A stretch of 64,000 nt of DNA from Hedera helix (GCA_947179155.2 OX359273.1:10789001-10853000), one strand, 5' to 3'; shown: positions 22,332 through 34,866, numbered from the stretch's first letter. Program-made: numbers and translations. The notes: generated from the letters alone by a model not told the origin.

Positions 22332-22438
22332 GTAAATCCTGAACTCCTATATGGGATGGAATGTGTAAACCACAACTTTTGTATTTGTCAGCGGGGTAAC
22401 ATGTTTGTAGATCCCCACTTTTTGTTATATTAGGGGAT
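22332..22438 (+). other. Hairpin array of chromovirus P between accessory ORF and gag
   Basis: ATCCCC (22411-22416) pairs with GGGGAT (22433-22438) around a loop containing ACTTTTTGTT, identical in plan to the last hairpin of chromovirus A. Two more degenerate units precede it (ATCC..GGGAT near 22336-22357, and a CAACTTTTGT unit near 22370-22398). The remaining 22439-22689 holds no gene that I can see. Confidence 0.5.
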
Positions 22439-22689
22439 AGATGTTGGCGTTTATAGCTATATGCTATAGGTGTTTCATGTATGATGTATTACTTATTGGC
22501 ATATGAATATAAACGTCCTTATTAAAATGTGTTATTTGCATTGTGCATTAAAAGATAAATTTAAAATAATGTAATGGGATATAATATTAAGCTTTCTTTA
22601 AGATACAGAAAATGCCGCCAGGACGTAGACAACCGATATAATCTACACAAGAAGAGTCTGTAAACAACAAAGGAGGTCAGTGAGACCCG

Positions 22690-23650
22690 GTGCAGAGATT
22701 GGTAGAATTATTAGAAGGCGCTTTTCAAGGGAGAAACGCAGAATCAGTAAATCCCAACTCCCCAACAGTTCCTGTGGCAAATTTTAAGGATTTTAAGAAT
22801 GTAGGACCCCCGAAATTTAAGGGGATAACTGATCCGATTGAGGCTCAATTCTGGGTCAAAGAGACAGAGAAAGTGTTTGAAATCGCAAGGATAGGAGACG
22901 ATCAGAAGACTGCATTTGCTACGTATATGCTGAAGGGAGAAGCGAATTTCTGGTGGGAAGCAAATCAACAGAGGGTTAGAGAAAGGGTCATACCGTGCGA
23001 TCGATTTAAGGAACTATTTTTCGAAAACTACTTTCCTAAAAGCATGAAGAACCGGATGGAGGTTAAGTGTTTGGAGTTGAAGCAGGGAGAAATGACGGTG
23101 GCACAGTACGCTGCCAAATTCAACGAACTTGCGCGTTTTGCATTGCATCAGGTAGATATTGAGGAGAGGAAGGCTCGACGTTTCGAGCAAGGATTGAAAC
23201 CTTGGCTCTATAGCAAGGTATCTGTTTTTCAAATTGATTTGTTTGAAAGTCTGTTGGAGAAGGCCATTATAGCTGAAGGAGGAAGGGAGGCCTTAAGTCA
23301 GTATAATAAAGAGAAGAAGAACAAGAAAAGTGGGGGAGATAATCACGGAGGAGGTAGTAGCAGCAATGGAAGTAATCTTGGAAAGAGAAAATGGGACGGT
23401 AACAACAGCAACACTAACAATAACAACAATCAGTCTGGTAGTAGGCAAGAAAATTTTAAGAAGAAAAGCGAGGCGTGTCCAAAATGCAGAAAAAGTCACC
23501 AAGGAGAATGTTGGAAGGGGCGAAATGTCTGCTATAACTGTAGCCAATAGGGGCACATTTCACCGAATTGCCCAAACCCGAAGAAGATTCGAGGATGTTT
23601 TGCTTGTGGGGCAACTAACCACTAAATCAAAGACTGCCCAAAAAGGGTAA
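22690..23650 (+). pseudogene. gag: Gag of chromovirus P with three zinc-knuckle-like motifs
   Basis: The open part spans 22690-23550 (286 codons; no clear ATG, so the true start may lie slightly upstream). It has the gag core (GDDQKTAFATYMLKGEANFW; LARFALHQVD; ARRFEQGLKPW), a serine/asparagine-rich linker, then CPKCRKSHQGEC and CYNCSQ, where a TAG at 23548 breaks the next knuckle (CX2CX4HX4C). A further CFACGATNH..KDC follows with another stop. It coats genomic RNA and assembles the particle. The reading frame continues into the protease, as in a gag-pol fusion. Confidence 0.85.
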
Positions 23651-23689
23651 ACAGTGGAGGCAGCGGCAACAAAGGTGGAGGAAGTAAGC

Positions 23690-23865
23690 TATTGATTAGA
23701 GGACCTACTCAACAAAATCGACCAACTGCCAGAACATTCAATATGATGGTCCAGGACGTGGTAGCACCCAAGGATGTGGTGTTAGGTATTATCCCAATCA
23801 ATAATATAAATGCTAATATATTATTTGATTCGGGTGCTACCTGTTTGTTTGTGTCTGATGAATTT
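23690..23865 (+). pseudogene. pol (PR): Protease of chromovirus P, N-terminal part
   Basis: The catalytic motif DSGAT is intact (Asp codon 23827-23829), followed by FVSDEF. At 23865 the frame is broken by the solo LTR insertion; it resumes at 27283 with AQHLDLPRERLKNP. Removing the insertion and one copy of its AATTT duplication restores the family sequence order, which dates the LTR as younger than P. Confidence 0.85.
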
Positions 23866-24994
23866 TGTGACACCCCCAAATCTAGGCCTACACAGCCCAA
23901 ACTTGAGTCGTCAAAAGACTACAACAAAATTATTACAAACAAACACAACGTATAACAAAACAGTGTATAATAATACACAACTAAGTCTTCACTATTATTG
24001 CCACACTATTTTACAACACGTGAAGACTACGACAGCTATTCCTCGGACTCTCACTCCATCCCCCGGCTAGACCCTGTTACGTTTTCATCTCCTGTTGAAA
24101 AACAATGGAACAAAAGAAAGGGTGAGCTCAAATAGCCTAGTAAGAAATATCATGATTAAGCTAATGACGAATAAATTATCATTAGCCTTCAACAGTTGAG
24201 TTCTTGATAGAATACAATAGACTACAAGGTTTATATCAGAAACTGCAGTTAAATTCTTGAACAATGTTCAGATCAATAAAAGCAGTGGAATGAGCAATCT
24301 ATTAGAAGAATAATGCAGACTATAATGTCCACTCGCTTCTCTTTTTAGTAAAAACATCATCATCTGAAATATCATTAGTCAAGATAATACAATTTCACAG
24401 TTCCTGGTCATAATCATGCAGATCAACAGTTCATCTTTGCACTACGGGCCAAAGACATTCAATATAACACCAACGGTCATGATTATACCAGATTCAGCCT
24501 TTGGTCATAATCATACCAATCAACAGCTCATCTTTGCACTACGGGCCAAAGAGAACTTTCACCACGTGCCATAAAAGACATCGAACAGATGTATCGCCTT
24601 TAACCTATTATATCGCCTTCAACCTATCATCTGTTCAACAATTATATCGCATATGTGCCCCCGGCCATAGATATTCACAACAACTTGATTTTGGATGATT
24701 AGAATGATATAAATGATGAACAGAAGAAACAGGATAAACAATAAGTATTAGAATTTTATTTTGTACAGATTCAAATAATGTCCAAATTGTCAACATGATG
24801 TGGAGTGAAATTTAAAAATGATATTCAAGATCCACAGTTCAGAATAACGGTTACAGTTCAATAGAAAGGTTCAGAAAATAGGAAGGTTCAGTTGAAATAA
24901 TGAAGTTCAACTATTATGGAACATATAATATTTTCAGGAATTATAGAAGCAATAATTCCATACTAAGTTTCAATTTAGGAGTATGAAAGAAAAT

Positions 24995-25633
24995 AATATC
25001 CCTTACCGTAGCAGGTTTGAATAATGGAAGATGAAAAAGATGGTATTCCTTATGAGTATAAAGAAAAATGATATTATTTACGAATATGGAATAAAAGTGT
25101 CATGTGATAATTCGTGTAGACAAATTATTTTCACACGAGACAAATAAAAAGGGTTATTCACCAACAGGCGGTAATCCGCGCCGTAGGTTATTCCCACAAT
25201 TTAATACATGGAAATAAATGACACAAGGAAGAAACGATATTATTTTCGAGAATTAAATAATGATAATCCCTTCCGGTAAGAAAGAACATAATATCCATTT
25301 ATGATGATGAAAAGAATGATACCCCTTACCTTAGTAAGTTTAAATATGAAAGAAGATGATATTCCTTACCACAGTAAATTTATGAGTTTGAAATGAATAG
25401 TATTCCTTACCGTAATAAGTTAGAATATGAAAGAAGATGATATTCCTTACAAGTGAGAAAATAAAATGACATTCCTTACCATAATAAATTTAAAAGTGTG
25501 AAAAAAATAATATTCCTTACCACAGTAAATTTAAGAGTTTGAAATGAATGGTATTCCTTACCGTAATAAGTTAGAATATGAAAGAAGATGATATTCCTTA
25601 CAAGTGAGAAAATAAAATGACATTTCTTACCTT
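24995..25633. repeat. Degenerate tandem repeat with ATATTCCTTACC core
   Basis: The core (A/T)TTCCTTACC recurs about a dozen times at 30-80 base spacing. A longer unit of about 158 bases is duplicated (about 25360-25480 and 25518-25640), including GTTAGAATATGAAAGAAGA. It lies in the solo LTR, downstream of the promoter. Confidence 0.65.
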
Positions 25634-25814
25634 AACACGTGACTGGATATTGATTTAAATGAGGTTGATTAACCTATATATATATATAATAAAATTAGTA
25701 ATTACCACATATAAATATTCATGGTGTATACAAACTTGTATATTATAAATTGGTTAAAAGTACTTTGATCAAATAATATAATATAATAATAAAATAATAA
25801 AAACTTAAAATTAA

Positions 25815-25928
25815 ATTACTATTCCCGAAGTTACTATTCATGGGTTACTATTCACTCACGGGTTACTATTCATCCCGGAGTTACTATTCATCCCGAGGTT
25901 ACTATTCACTCACGGGGTTACTATTCAC
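25815..25928. repeat. Short tandem repeat GTTACTATTCA(C/T)
   Basis: Six copies of (G)TTACTATTC separated by short C/G-rich linkers such as CCCG and ACTCACGG. It sits in the solo LTR S2. Confidence 0.7.
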
Positions 25929-26202
25929 AGTATAAAAATATAAATTTTCAAAATAAAGTCTTCCAAATGAAGTTTTTCAACATAAATCTATTAAAGAAAG
26001 AGTCTTCTAAAGGAAGATTTGTGAATACCGTGAAATATATAAATTTATGAAATTTTAATAAAAGACTTACTTGAAAAATTTCTGCACTCCTTTTGGCTTT
26101 CAAACACTCAAAATAATATTACTATACCCAAATAAAATACCCAATATTATGGTAGGAGGATTTTGAGTTTTTAGCGTACCTTTATTGCTCATCAGAGCAA
26201 TC

Positions 26203-26210
26203 TATTTATA
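26203..26210 (-). promoter_or_regulatory. TATA box of solo LTR S2
   Basis: TATTTATA on the plus strand gives TATAAATA on the minus strand, in CTATAAATAG, about 1.07 kb from the LTR start on that strand. Confidence 0.5.
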
Positions 26211-27282
26211 GTGCAAAGGAGCATGTGAATTTTGACAGAGTGTGCTGGAGGAGCACACTTAGTTTGACAAAAAGTGGGATGGTGTGCGGTAGGTGGCTGA
26301 TGACAACCCACCAATTTTGATAAAGCATACATGGTTTACTAAAGAAATAAGTGGGAGAACAACCTTTTAGAAAATTTGGTAATGATGGGCCATTCATTTT
26401 AAAAGTAATAAAACGTGCTAGAATTATAAAATGATGGCACACCATCCTTGAAATTCATTTTTGCTGAATGAATGATTCAAATAACAACAAAAACTTATGT
26501 ATCATATTATAATATATTATAATAATATTTTATAATAAATCAGATATATTACCCCCAACTGCCATAATTTTCTTCTCACCTTATTAGACTAATATATAAA
26601 ATATCAATATTTAATGTCGCAAAAGTGATGACAATAATTCAACAATAATATAAGAAACACGTTACAAATCATTATTAATTTAATAATATAAATTACAGTG
26701 TAATAACAATTATTGAATCAATAATGCAAAATACTGTGTAACAACAATTATTGAATTGATAACATAAAATATTATGCAGTGACAATTATTGATGAAATGA
26801 TGTGCAACAGTTACGGTGTCAATTATCAGATCAATAATGTAAATACTGTGTAATAACCAATTTATCAATTCAATAATATAAACGCTGCACAATACCTTGT
26901 GCTACTGTAGAATACCGCGTGCTACAGTAAAATACCATAAATTACCGTATGCTACTATTCTTTTATTATCGGTATTTTAACAGTTAACACCGTTGACTAT
27001 TTTTATTTAAAAGGGTTACTTCTGTCGTTTTCTATATCCGACAAATATTCCGTTGTGGGGTCCACCAATAATTTTGTTATTTCGGCGCCGTCGTACGGCA
27101 CGAATATTCCCCGACTAAACGAATATTCCCCGACAAAGCGAATATTGTCCGACAAAATAAAATTTGCACATAACATCTTTAACTTTCAATTTTGTTAATT
27201 TAACCACTTACTGTTTCAGGAAAAATATATACGAAGAAAAATTAAATTTTATATTTCATAAAATTTGGGGTCTTACAAATTT

Positions 27283-27560
27283 GCTCAACACTTAGATTTA
27301 CCCCGAGAACGATTGAAAAATCCTTTAATTATAGAAGTCGCTAACAAAGAAGTAATCCCCGTAGAATTTGTACATAGAAATTCTTGCGCAAAAATTAGGG
27401 GACATAAGCTGCCAATAGATCTAATCCCTATAAGATTGGGAAAGTTTGATGTGATACTAGGAATGGACTAGTTATTTAACCATGGGGCGGTAATTGATTG
27501 TCAGAAGAAAAGTGTGAACCTTCAGACCCCGAATCGGTCTAAGGTAGTATTTTATGGTAG
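27283..27560 (+). pseudogene. pol (PR): Protease of chromovirus P, C-terminal part
   Basis: Continues the protease after the solo LTR: LPRERLKNPLIIEVANKEV, IRGHKLPIDLIPI and FDVILGMD followed by a stop where the family has Trp, then LFNHGAVIDC. The conserved ILGMDWL motif near the end of retroviral-type proteases is thus damaged by one codon. It leads into the reverse transcriptase through a linker with frameshifts. Confidence 0.8.
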
Positions 27561-27581
27561 TACATCGCCTAGGCAATATAC

Positions 27582-28514
27582 TTGTCTGACGATGATGCAG
27601 GCCAAGAAATTACTAAGGAAGGGATGCGTAGGGCATTTAGCCATATTGTAGATACTCAGAAAATGAGAGCAGAGATAAATAGTATACCGGTAGTAAAAGA
27701 ATTTTCGGATGTATTTCCAGACGAATTTCCCGGTCTACCTCCAGACATGGAAATTAAGTTCATAATAGATTTAATGCCAGGGACGACACCAATTTCGAAG
27801 GCTCCATATTAGATGGCGCCAGTTGAAATGAAGGAATTGATGATACAATTACAAGAGTTATTAGATAAGGGATATATACAGCTGAGTGTATCCCCATGGG
27901 GAGCACCAGTTTTATTTGTTAAAAAGAAGTACGAATTGTTACAACTTTGTATTAACTACCGAGAGTTGAACAAAGTAACGATCAAAAATAAATATCCATT
28001 GCCAAGAATTGACGATCGTTTTAATCAATTGAATGGAGCGAGGTGTTTTTTAAAGATTGACTTGAGAATGGGTTATCATCAGTTGAAAGTGCGAACAAGA
28101 GATGTACTGAAGACGACGTTCAGAACCCGATATGGACACTACGAATTTTTAGTAATGTCTTTCGGACAGACAAATGCTCTAGCAGCATTTATGGACTTCA
28201 TGAAACGAGTTTTTAAGCCATATTTGGATAAGTTTGTGGTAATTTTCATTGACGATATTCTGATCTATTCAAAAACAGAGGAGGAACATGTGGAACATTT
28301 AAGAATGGTGTTAGAGACATTAAGGAGAGAGAAGTTATATGCGAAGTTTTCCAAATGTGAGTTTTGGTTAGAGAGGGTACAATTTTTGGGTCTTGTGATT
28401 GATAAGGATAAAGTATCGGTGGATCCTGCAAAGGTGGAGGTGGTGATTAATTGGGAGCAACTGAAGACACCAACGAAAGTACGAAGTTTTTTACAATTAG
28501 TCGGGTATTACTGA
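27582..28514 (+). pseudogene. pol (RT): Reverse transcriptase, chromovirus P
   Basis: Motifs in order: EFSDVFPDEFPGLPP (entry segment), stop at 27810-27812, PVEMKELMIQLQELLDKGYI, SPWGAPVLFVKKK, LCINYRELNKVTIKNKYPLP, IDLRMGYHQ, SFGQTNA, and the catalytic FIDDILIYS (DD codons 28251-28256), then FLGLVID and the thumb/connection segment. A TGA at 28512-28514 ends the open part (before the RFI segment). The catalytic pair is intact, but stops make the polyprotein non-functional. Chromovirus-type Ty3/gypsy by overall motif pattern. Confidence 0.9.
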
Positions 28515-29220
28515 AGATTCATTCAGGATTTCTCAAAAATCGCAACACCATTGACGAATCTAACGAGGAAGTCAGTGAAGTTTGTTTGGACGAAGAAATG
28601 TGAAGAAAGTTTTAGGGAATTGAAGAAGAGGTTGAGCGAAGCGCCTGTATTGTCCTTACCAGATAGTACGAGAGGTTTTGTGGTGTACAGTGATGCGTCC
28701 CACAAGGGTCTTGGCTGTGTGTTAATGCAATATGGCAAGGTCATTGCGTATGCGTCACGTCAGTTGAAGGATTATGAGAAGACATACCCTACTCACAATC
28801 TGGAGTTAACGGCAGTAGTTTTTGCATTAAAAATTTGGAGGCACTATCTTTATGGAGAGAAATGTGAGATATATACGGACCATAAAAGTCTAAAATACAT
28901 CTTCACACAGAAGGAGCTGAACATGCGGCAACAAAGGTGCTTAGAGTTGATTAAGGATTACGATTGCGAGATCCTTTATCATCCGGGAAAAGTGAATGTA
29001 GTGGCAGATGCATTAAGTCAAAAAGAAAGAGAGAAATTGTTAATGTTGACAGCTCATGAGGAGCTTATAAAAGAGATGGAAAAGTTGGAAATAGAAGTAA
29101 AAGATCCAAAAAAGTCGAAAGAAAAATTATTTGTTATGGATGCTCGTCCAACGTTGTTAGACAGAATAAAGGAAGCTCAAGCAGAAAATGAGGAAGAGAA
29201 ATTTCAACTAAATAATGATG
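28515..29220 (+). pseudogene. pol (RH): RNase H domain, chromovirus P
   Basis: Within the open frame 28551-29324: YSDASHKGLGCVLMQ (first Asp), ASRQLKDYEKTYPTHNLEL (Glu region), IWRHYLYGEKCEIYTDHKSLKYI (third Asp) and VADALS. All three acidic residues are present, unlike in M. The domain removes the RNA template during DNA synthesis. The frame runs on without a break into the integrase zinc segment. Confidence 0.85.
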
Positions 29221-29454
29221 GGATTTTAAGGTTGGAAGGAACAGTGTGGGTGCCAGTAGAGCCCGTAGTAAAAGAGGAGATTTTGCAAGAGGCACATAAT
29301 TCGTCGTATTCAATTCACCCATGAAGTACGAAAATGTACGGAGACCTTTGCCTACATTTTTGGTGGCCTAATATGAAGCGGGAAGTTGCAGAGTATGTCA
29401 ACAGATGTCTAACATATCAAAGAATAAAGGTAGAACATCAAAGGCCGAGTGGTT
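29221..29454 (+). pseudogene. pol (INT): Integrase zinc-binding segment, chromovirus P
   Basis: The HHCC segment is present but altered: HNSSYSIHP is followed by a stop (29323), then the second pair reads CLTYQ where M has CLACQ, so a metal ligand is lost. At 29454 the frame is broken by copia B; the next codons (QPLDIPKWKSEH) lie at 38670. The five bases TGGTT flank the insertion on both sides. Confidence 0.85.
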
Positions 29455-31287
29455 TGTTGGTTTGTAAAATTCATAGACGCAATCAAATTGCACAAAATAG
29501 CGGAAGCATGGTAAAATCAAATTTAAAATTTACAAACCATAATTCAGGATCGACCTTTATGCGCAACTATTAATTAATAAAGAAGAAGTTAGAGATATAC
29601 CCTTGTAGAACTCAAAGCTTCAACGGGTACAAGTTCACCTCCAAATCCTTCGCGTTCTCCTTGAATTTCACCGATTGGATTCCAATGATCAATGTTAGCC
29701 ACCCAAATGTTTGGCCTTTAGAGGTGATCCACCAAGGAATAATAATAATTCGAGAAGTGGGTGATGGCAAACCCTAGTTTTCTCTCTCTAGAGAATATGT
29801 GAGTACTCTCCCAAAACTTGTGGAAGTGTATGTGTGTAACCTTAATCCATAATAAGACTTCTCTTATTTATAGATTTAGTAAACCCTCCTAACACCTTTA
29901 GGAATAAGGTTTTTAATTAAACTCCTAATCTAATTAGGAACTTAATTGATTTAATATAATAATTATAATTCCTAAACTATTTAGGAACTTAATTATTAAT
30001 TATAAGAATACTCTTATTAATTAATTTCTAAACCATTTAGGAACTAAATAATAATGATAATAGTAATAATAATAATAAGACTCCTATTATTAATTATTAA
30101 TTAGTATTTCCAAAATACTAAATAATAAATGTTAAGTTATTTAATTTATTCTATCTACATAGTATAAATTAAATATACTTAATTCATTATTACAATTATG
30201 TCATTTACTTCTTAAATAATTATTTTCCTTTTGCGGTGTGACCCTTTAGGTTCTCCATATTAAATCGGTTATAGAATAAATGAATTAGAACTATTCTAAT
30301 CTTATTTATATAAATAAATTAAACTATTTAATTCATTTAAATAAATAATATTTATTCCATAATAAGGATAAGCCCCTTAGCGATCAACGACTTTCCAGAT
30401 AATATAGATTTCAACATTTAATCACAAAAGAACTTATTCAGCGAATTGTTACCGTACAATTCAATCCTTCTACCTCACAACGTCCCAATCAAATATAAGA
30501 CATGGTATAACTGTCAAGTCTTATTTTATTTGATTATATGCATTTCGATCCTTAAATGAATAACTCTAATTAATGTAAATTAGAAACTACTTTCTAATTT
30601 TCATTCTGTCTTGGCCAAGGACTACTGAGTTGTCATTTATCGAATCGCATAGGACATTCCCTTCTTTTACTAGAAGTGGTAGATTCTTTGTTGATCACTC
30701 ACCTATCTCCATGTATGACTTATTATATCCAATCATACCCTTTGAGACACCCTAAAGTTTTTAAGAAATATGTCAAAATATAATTTATCATACACAAGAT
30801 ACTATGATGATCTCAAGTCTAATGATCACTTGTACTACTATCACAAAAGGAACTCCTATTGATAGGCAAGTAAGACTTCATTAGGTGTTCTTTGAGCGAG
30901 TCACGTTCAGTGAACTTATTCTCTAATAAGCACCTACATACTTGCTTTAGTGTCTCTACACAAATGATTACGAGATCAATCATTCTCTTCATAAGAGCAA
31001 GCATAGTATGTACTAATCTATCCTGATTCACTAATCCTCTTTTTAGTGATCCAACGATTAGGAACAATTTTAGTTTTGAGCTATCTTGAATTTAGATCTC
31101 ATTAGCATGATCCTCATCATGGTTCTAAAAGTATTGCTCGAAAACTATGGGTTTATCCATTTGATTAATTCAAGTAATTAATCATGAATAAAGAAATGCC
31201 TTAATTCTTTTATTAATAAACGAACAAGATTACAAAGTATATGCTTATCACATCAAATGTGATTGGCTTGAGGGCATACTACTTTCA
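29455..31287 (-). repeat. 3' LTR of copia B
   Basis: 1,833 bases from TGTTGGTTTGT to CTACTTTCA. On its right is the polypurine tract, so it is the 3' LTR on the minus strand. The right end carries a segment (about 30800-31130) also found in the copia A and C LTRs. Open frames in it are not coding. The TAAA/TTTA palindromes lie at about 29890-30050. Confidence 0.9.
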
Positions 31288-31296
31288 ATCTCCCAC
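31288..31296 (-). other. Polypurine tract of copia B
   Basis: The minus strand reads GTGGGAGAT directly before the LTR start TGAAAGTAG. It primes plus-strand DNA synthesis. Confidence 0.7.
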
Positions 31297-32440
31297 TTGC
31301 ACTAAAGCCAATCGCCCTTTGGTATCCTTATACCATTCTTCTCTAAGTGGTGTACAAATTGCTTAGTAAATGCTTTAGTTAATGGATCTGTAATGCTGTT
31401 CTAAGAGTTTGCCATCTTTATGGTGTCGTCTCATTTTCAATGATTCATCTAATCATATGAAAGTGCTGCAACATATGTTTGGATTTCAGATAAGACCTAG
31501 GTTCTTTGGCAAATTAAACTCCTTTAATACTAAGAACCATTATAAGTTCTGTAATGAACTTGTTAAACCAAACAATCACCTTTGCAGCTTCACTTATGGT
31601 TATTTATTATGTCTTTGTCACTAAATCAGCAACTCCTTGCTGTTTGGAACTTTTCCAACTCACTACTGCACCGTTCAAGGTAATCATATTACCTGAAACA
31701 AATATACTGTTATCTTGATTAGTCTGAACAAACTTGAGTTTGTTAAACCCTCTAGTTTTATATCAAACTTATCATTAGAAACTATTTTCTAATATTCTTC
31801 TCCAAAATTAAACTGATATCTGCTTATCATACATAAGCAATATCAAGTCTAGTACATATCAACGAATTGATGTACAGTCTTTAGGTTAAACCGAGCATCA
31901 TTTGTGATCTATCTCTATAGATCTTTATCCCCAAAAATTAAGGATGTTTCTCCCAAGTCCTTCACGGAGAAGTGTTTAGACAACCACATCTTTACTGATT
32001 GTAGCATCGGTATGTCATTCCTTATCAATATTATATCAACATACTTGGAATGTCACAGTGCTCCCACTAACCTTTGTACACACTTGGTTCATTATCGTCT
32101 TTGATATAATCAAACACTTTTGATTATCTCATCAAAACGAATGTTCCATCTTCGAGAAACTTGCTTCAATCTAAAATTGGATCGTTGTAGCTTTCATACT
32201 TGATTTACTCCATATATATAGAGATAACTCATCTTGGTTGTATCATACATACATCCTTTTGTATAGTAAGCTACAATTGCAAATAAAATCCGAATTTATA
32301 TATGCATTTTCACTAGTGAAAAATTTCATTTTAGTCAACTCATTGACTTTATTTGAAATCTTTTTATCACTAGTCAGGTCTTATAGGTCTCCACCTTGCT
32401 ATCTGCATTTAGTCTTTCTCCAAAGACCCATTTCGAATTT
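31297..32440 (-). pseudogene. pol (RT/RH): Reverse transcriptase and RNase H relics, copia B
   Basis: Next to the polypurine tract the minus strand still encodes the copia pol end (TDPLTKAFTKQFVHHLEKNG, 31307-31391). Around 31880-32110 frames with shifts read DDNEPSVYK, then a decayed form of the palm motif in which YVDD has become VDI, then RNDIPMLQS and KHFSVKDLGE. Many stops and shifts lie between. Product would copy RNA into DNA; this copy cannot. Confidence 0.7.
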
Positions 32441-32639
32441 TATGATTATCAGTCATTTCTCTTGAGTATCTAATACTCATACCTCATCGTATGTAACTGG
32501 ATCATCATCCACTATGAGGCATACCTCATCACCATCATCTATGATGAATCCATACCATTTAGGTATCTTCGGTACTAAACCAGATTTACGACTTGGTTGT
32601 GGTACAATAGGTTTATCTTCTTATATAGATTCTTTCACT

Positions 32640-33450
32640 TAATCTGTAGTGTTTTGTGGTTCTTGAACTTCTTCAAGATCTATTTTACTCCCACTAACCC
32701 TTTAAGGAAAAACTTCTTTTCTTATAAGGCAACGTGTTTCAATAAACACCTTTTAGTTAGTCGAATTATAGAAATAATACCCTAAACTTTCTTTAGGATA
32801 TCCCACAAGTTTACACTTATCAGATCTTGTCCCAAGCTTATCACTGTCAAACCTTTTGACATAAGCTAGACAATTCTAATCTTAACATATTTAAGACTTG
32901 GTTTCCTCCCTATCCATAACTCATATGAAGTCTTGAGGAGGAAATAAGAAGGTATATGATTTAGTAGATATGCGATCGTTTCTAAGGTATAACCCTGGAA
33001 GGATACTGGAAGATTGGTATAACTCATCATGGATCATCACCATGTCCATTGTGAGATAATACCATTTCGCTTAAGATGATCTAGAAACTTATTGCTTAAG
33101 TATTCCCTTCTCGATCTAATCGAAGAACTTTAATACTTTTGGCCTTTAGTTTCTATACTTCACTTTTTGAATTCTTTGAACGTTTCAAACGATTCGGATT
33201 TGTATTTCATCAAATACATATATCGAACTCTAGAATCATCAGTGAAAGTAATGAATGAATACCCTCCTCTTGCATTTGTTGTCATAGGTCACACACACGA
33301 CTATGTGTACCATCTCTAACAACTCCGTAACTCGCTCTCCATGTCCACTAAATGAAGATTTAGTCATATTTTTCATGATACAAGATTCACAAGTTGTATT
33401 TGATTCATAATCAAAAGGCTCTAAAAACCTATCTTTATACAACTTGTTTA
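32640..33450 (-). pseudogene. pol (INT): Integrase relic, copia B
   Basis: At 33239-33442 the segment CESCIMKNMTKSSFSGHGER matches the zinc-binding pre-integrase motif of copia elements. Further left, frames read SDKCKLVGYPKESLGYYFYN (about 32800), the conserved end of the integrase region. Several stops and shifts separate the parts; the acidic catalytic residues cannot be followed with confidence. Confidence 0.75.
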
Positions 33451-33799
33451 GTCTTGTTTCATTAACATGACTGAGTTAACAGTATTGCATGAAGGGTATG
33501 ATCCATATCATCTCTTTGCCTTTAGTTTGTTCAATTTTAAAATATTTTCATGTAAGTCAAGGTTACAAAATCCATCAAGTAATCAACATAGTAACATCTT
33601 ACTAACTAAATGGATTTGTCCGTAGGCAATGCTAAACTGTAAGTTCCTGTGATTAATGCAGCAACCTTTTGCTCCATTCCCCACGCACATGATTACTTAT
33701 CTTTAGTTCAGCCTTCTACTTCTGCTTAGTCTCTGCAACGGTTTGCATATTCAAGACCACCAGCCAGTATCTAATACCTAAGTAAAAACTTGACTTATA
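33451..33799 (-). mobile_element. Gag-integrase linker of copia B, protease not recognisable
   Basis: Copia protease should lie here between gag and integrase. I cannot find a clear DSGA-type motif in any minus frame; stops are dense. The sequence is likely decayed protease. Confidence 0.35.
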
Positions 33800-34590
33800 G
33801 AAAGTTCTACTTCATTATGAACAAATCTATATCTGCAGTTGAAGCTTCACTAAGCTTCTTCTGCTTAACTACTACAAGATATTTCTTGCAGTTCCTCTTC
33901 TAGTGTCCCAGCTTATCGCAATGAAAGCAAACTCCTTTGCCCTCAGGATCACTTTTATTTATGTCCTTTGTTTAGCCTTTCTTTTGCCTTCTATCTTTTC
34001 TGACTCCTCAGAAACACCTTTGGCCATCTTCTTCAACTTAGAAGATTCATCTACTAGTAAGACTTGGTCTTTCTTGGAAGGAAAGTGACTCTCAATTGTA
34101 TTCAACATATTTAAGCAAATCAGGTAAACTGACTTCAAGCTTATTAATGTTAAAGTTCACAACAATTTGTGAAAAGGAGTCAGCGAATGACTGCAAGATC
34201 GAATCTTGACTCAACTCTCCATCTTTGACAAAACCTAGATGTCCTAATTGATCAATCGGATTGATCATCTTTAGGATACGTGTCTTTATTGTAGTGCCAT
34301 TGGTTATTATAGATCGGAAGAGCTCCTTAGATATCTTATATCTAGCTGACCTACTTTGCTCACCATACAACTATTGAATGTGCAGCAATATAGTAGGTGC
34401 ATCCATTTTCTCGTGTTGACGCTGTAACTCGATACTTATGGAGGCGAGCATGATGCATTGAGCCACCTTTGCATCATCTTGCTATTTCTTAAAATAACAA
34501 TATCTTCCTCATAGGCTTAGTCTACAACGTTTGTAGGAATAGGCAAATTAAGGATATTTGCGAGCTTTTCAGCTGAGAACTTTTCTCAAA
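33800..34590 (-). pseudogene. gag: Gag of copia B with damaged zinc knuckle
   Basis: The segment 34092-34370 reads MYGEQSRSARYKISKELFRS and later DSFSQIVVNFNINKLEVSLP, the copia gag (UBN2-type) core. Upstream to about 34590 further gag sequence (KQKDDAKVAQC-like) is broken by stops. Downstream at about 33887-33929 a zinc knuckle CFHCDKLGH..KRNC (CX2CX4HX4C) remains with one stop after His. It would bind the genomic RNA. Confidence 0.8.
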
Positions 34591-34866
34591 TTTGTTTAAT
34601 CAATCCGAACAATTCGGTTCGATTAATTGTTAGCATCTAATATTCTATGCAGTGTTAGTGAATTAAACATAGCAATATTCTTTAAGTGAATTAATAACAA
34701 CATTAACATGCATTCATTTTATTAATCACCAAGTTAATTAGGTCTTTATTTAAAATGGTGTCTCCCACTATTTTCATCAAACTATATTACCCTCTTCTTA
34801 TATAGTTCGGCAAATCTAATTAAAAACTTGCTAGTGAGAATAAGGATAATATTTCAAATGTATATA

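Larger units (their letters stand above)
23866..27277 (-). mobile_element. Solo LTR (3,412 bp) inserted in the P protease (S2)
   Basis: It starts TGTGACACCCCC, ends GGGGTCTTACA, and is flanked by AATTT (23861-23865 and 27278-27282). No primer site, polypurine tract or pol motif is found, so it is a solo LTR of a long-LTR Ty3/gypsy family. A TATA box on the minus strand (26203-26210) gives orientation. It holds two kinds of internal repeats (24995-25633 and 25815-25928), a near-duplicate of about 100 bases around 24420-24560, and GCTAC(T/A)GTA words near 26900-26950. Open frames inside are short and compositional. Confidence 0.85.

Noticed and set aside
23548..23550. Gag-pol readthrough stop in P
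   Set aside because: The TAG falls inside a zinc knuckle, where translation ending would destroy the motif, and a second stop lies just downstream.
24995..25633. Regularly spaced repeats that might suggest a CRISPR-like array
   Set aside because: Repeats are degenerate, unevenly spaced, inside a plant LTR, with no associated genes.
30819..31067. 82-codon frame recurring in copia LTRs (also about 10836-11033, 38195-38407, 45050-45289)
   Set aside because: It recurs because the LTRs are copies; it is open on both strands in some copies and lies in LTR sequence, with no domain. Selection on a protein is not supported.
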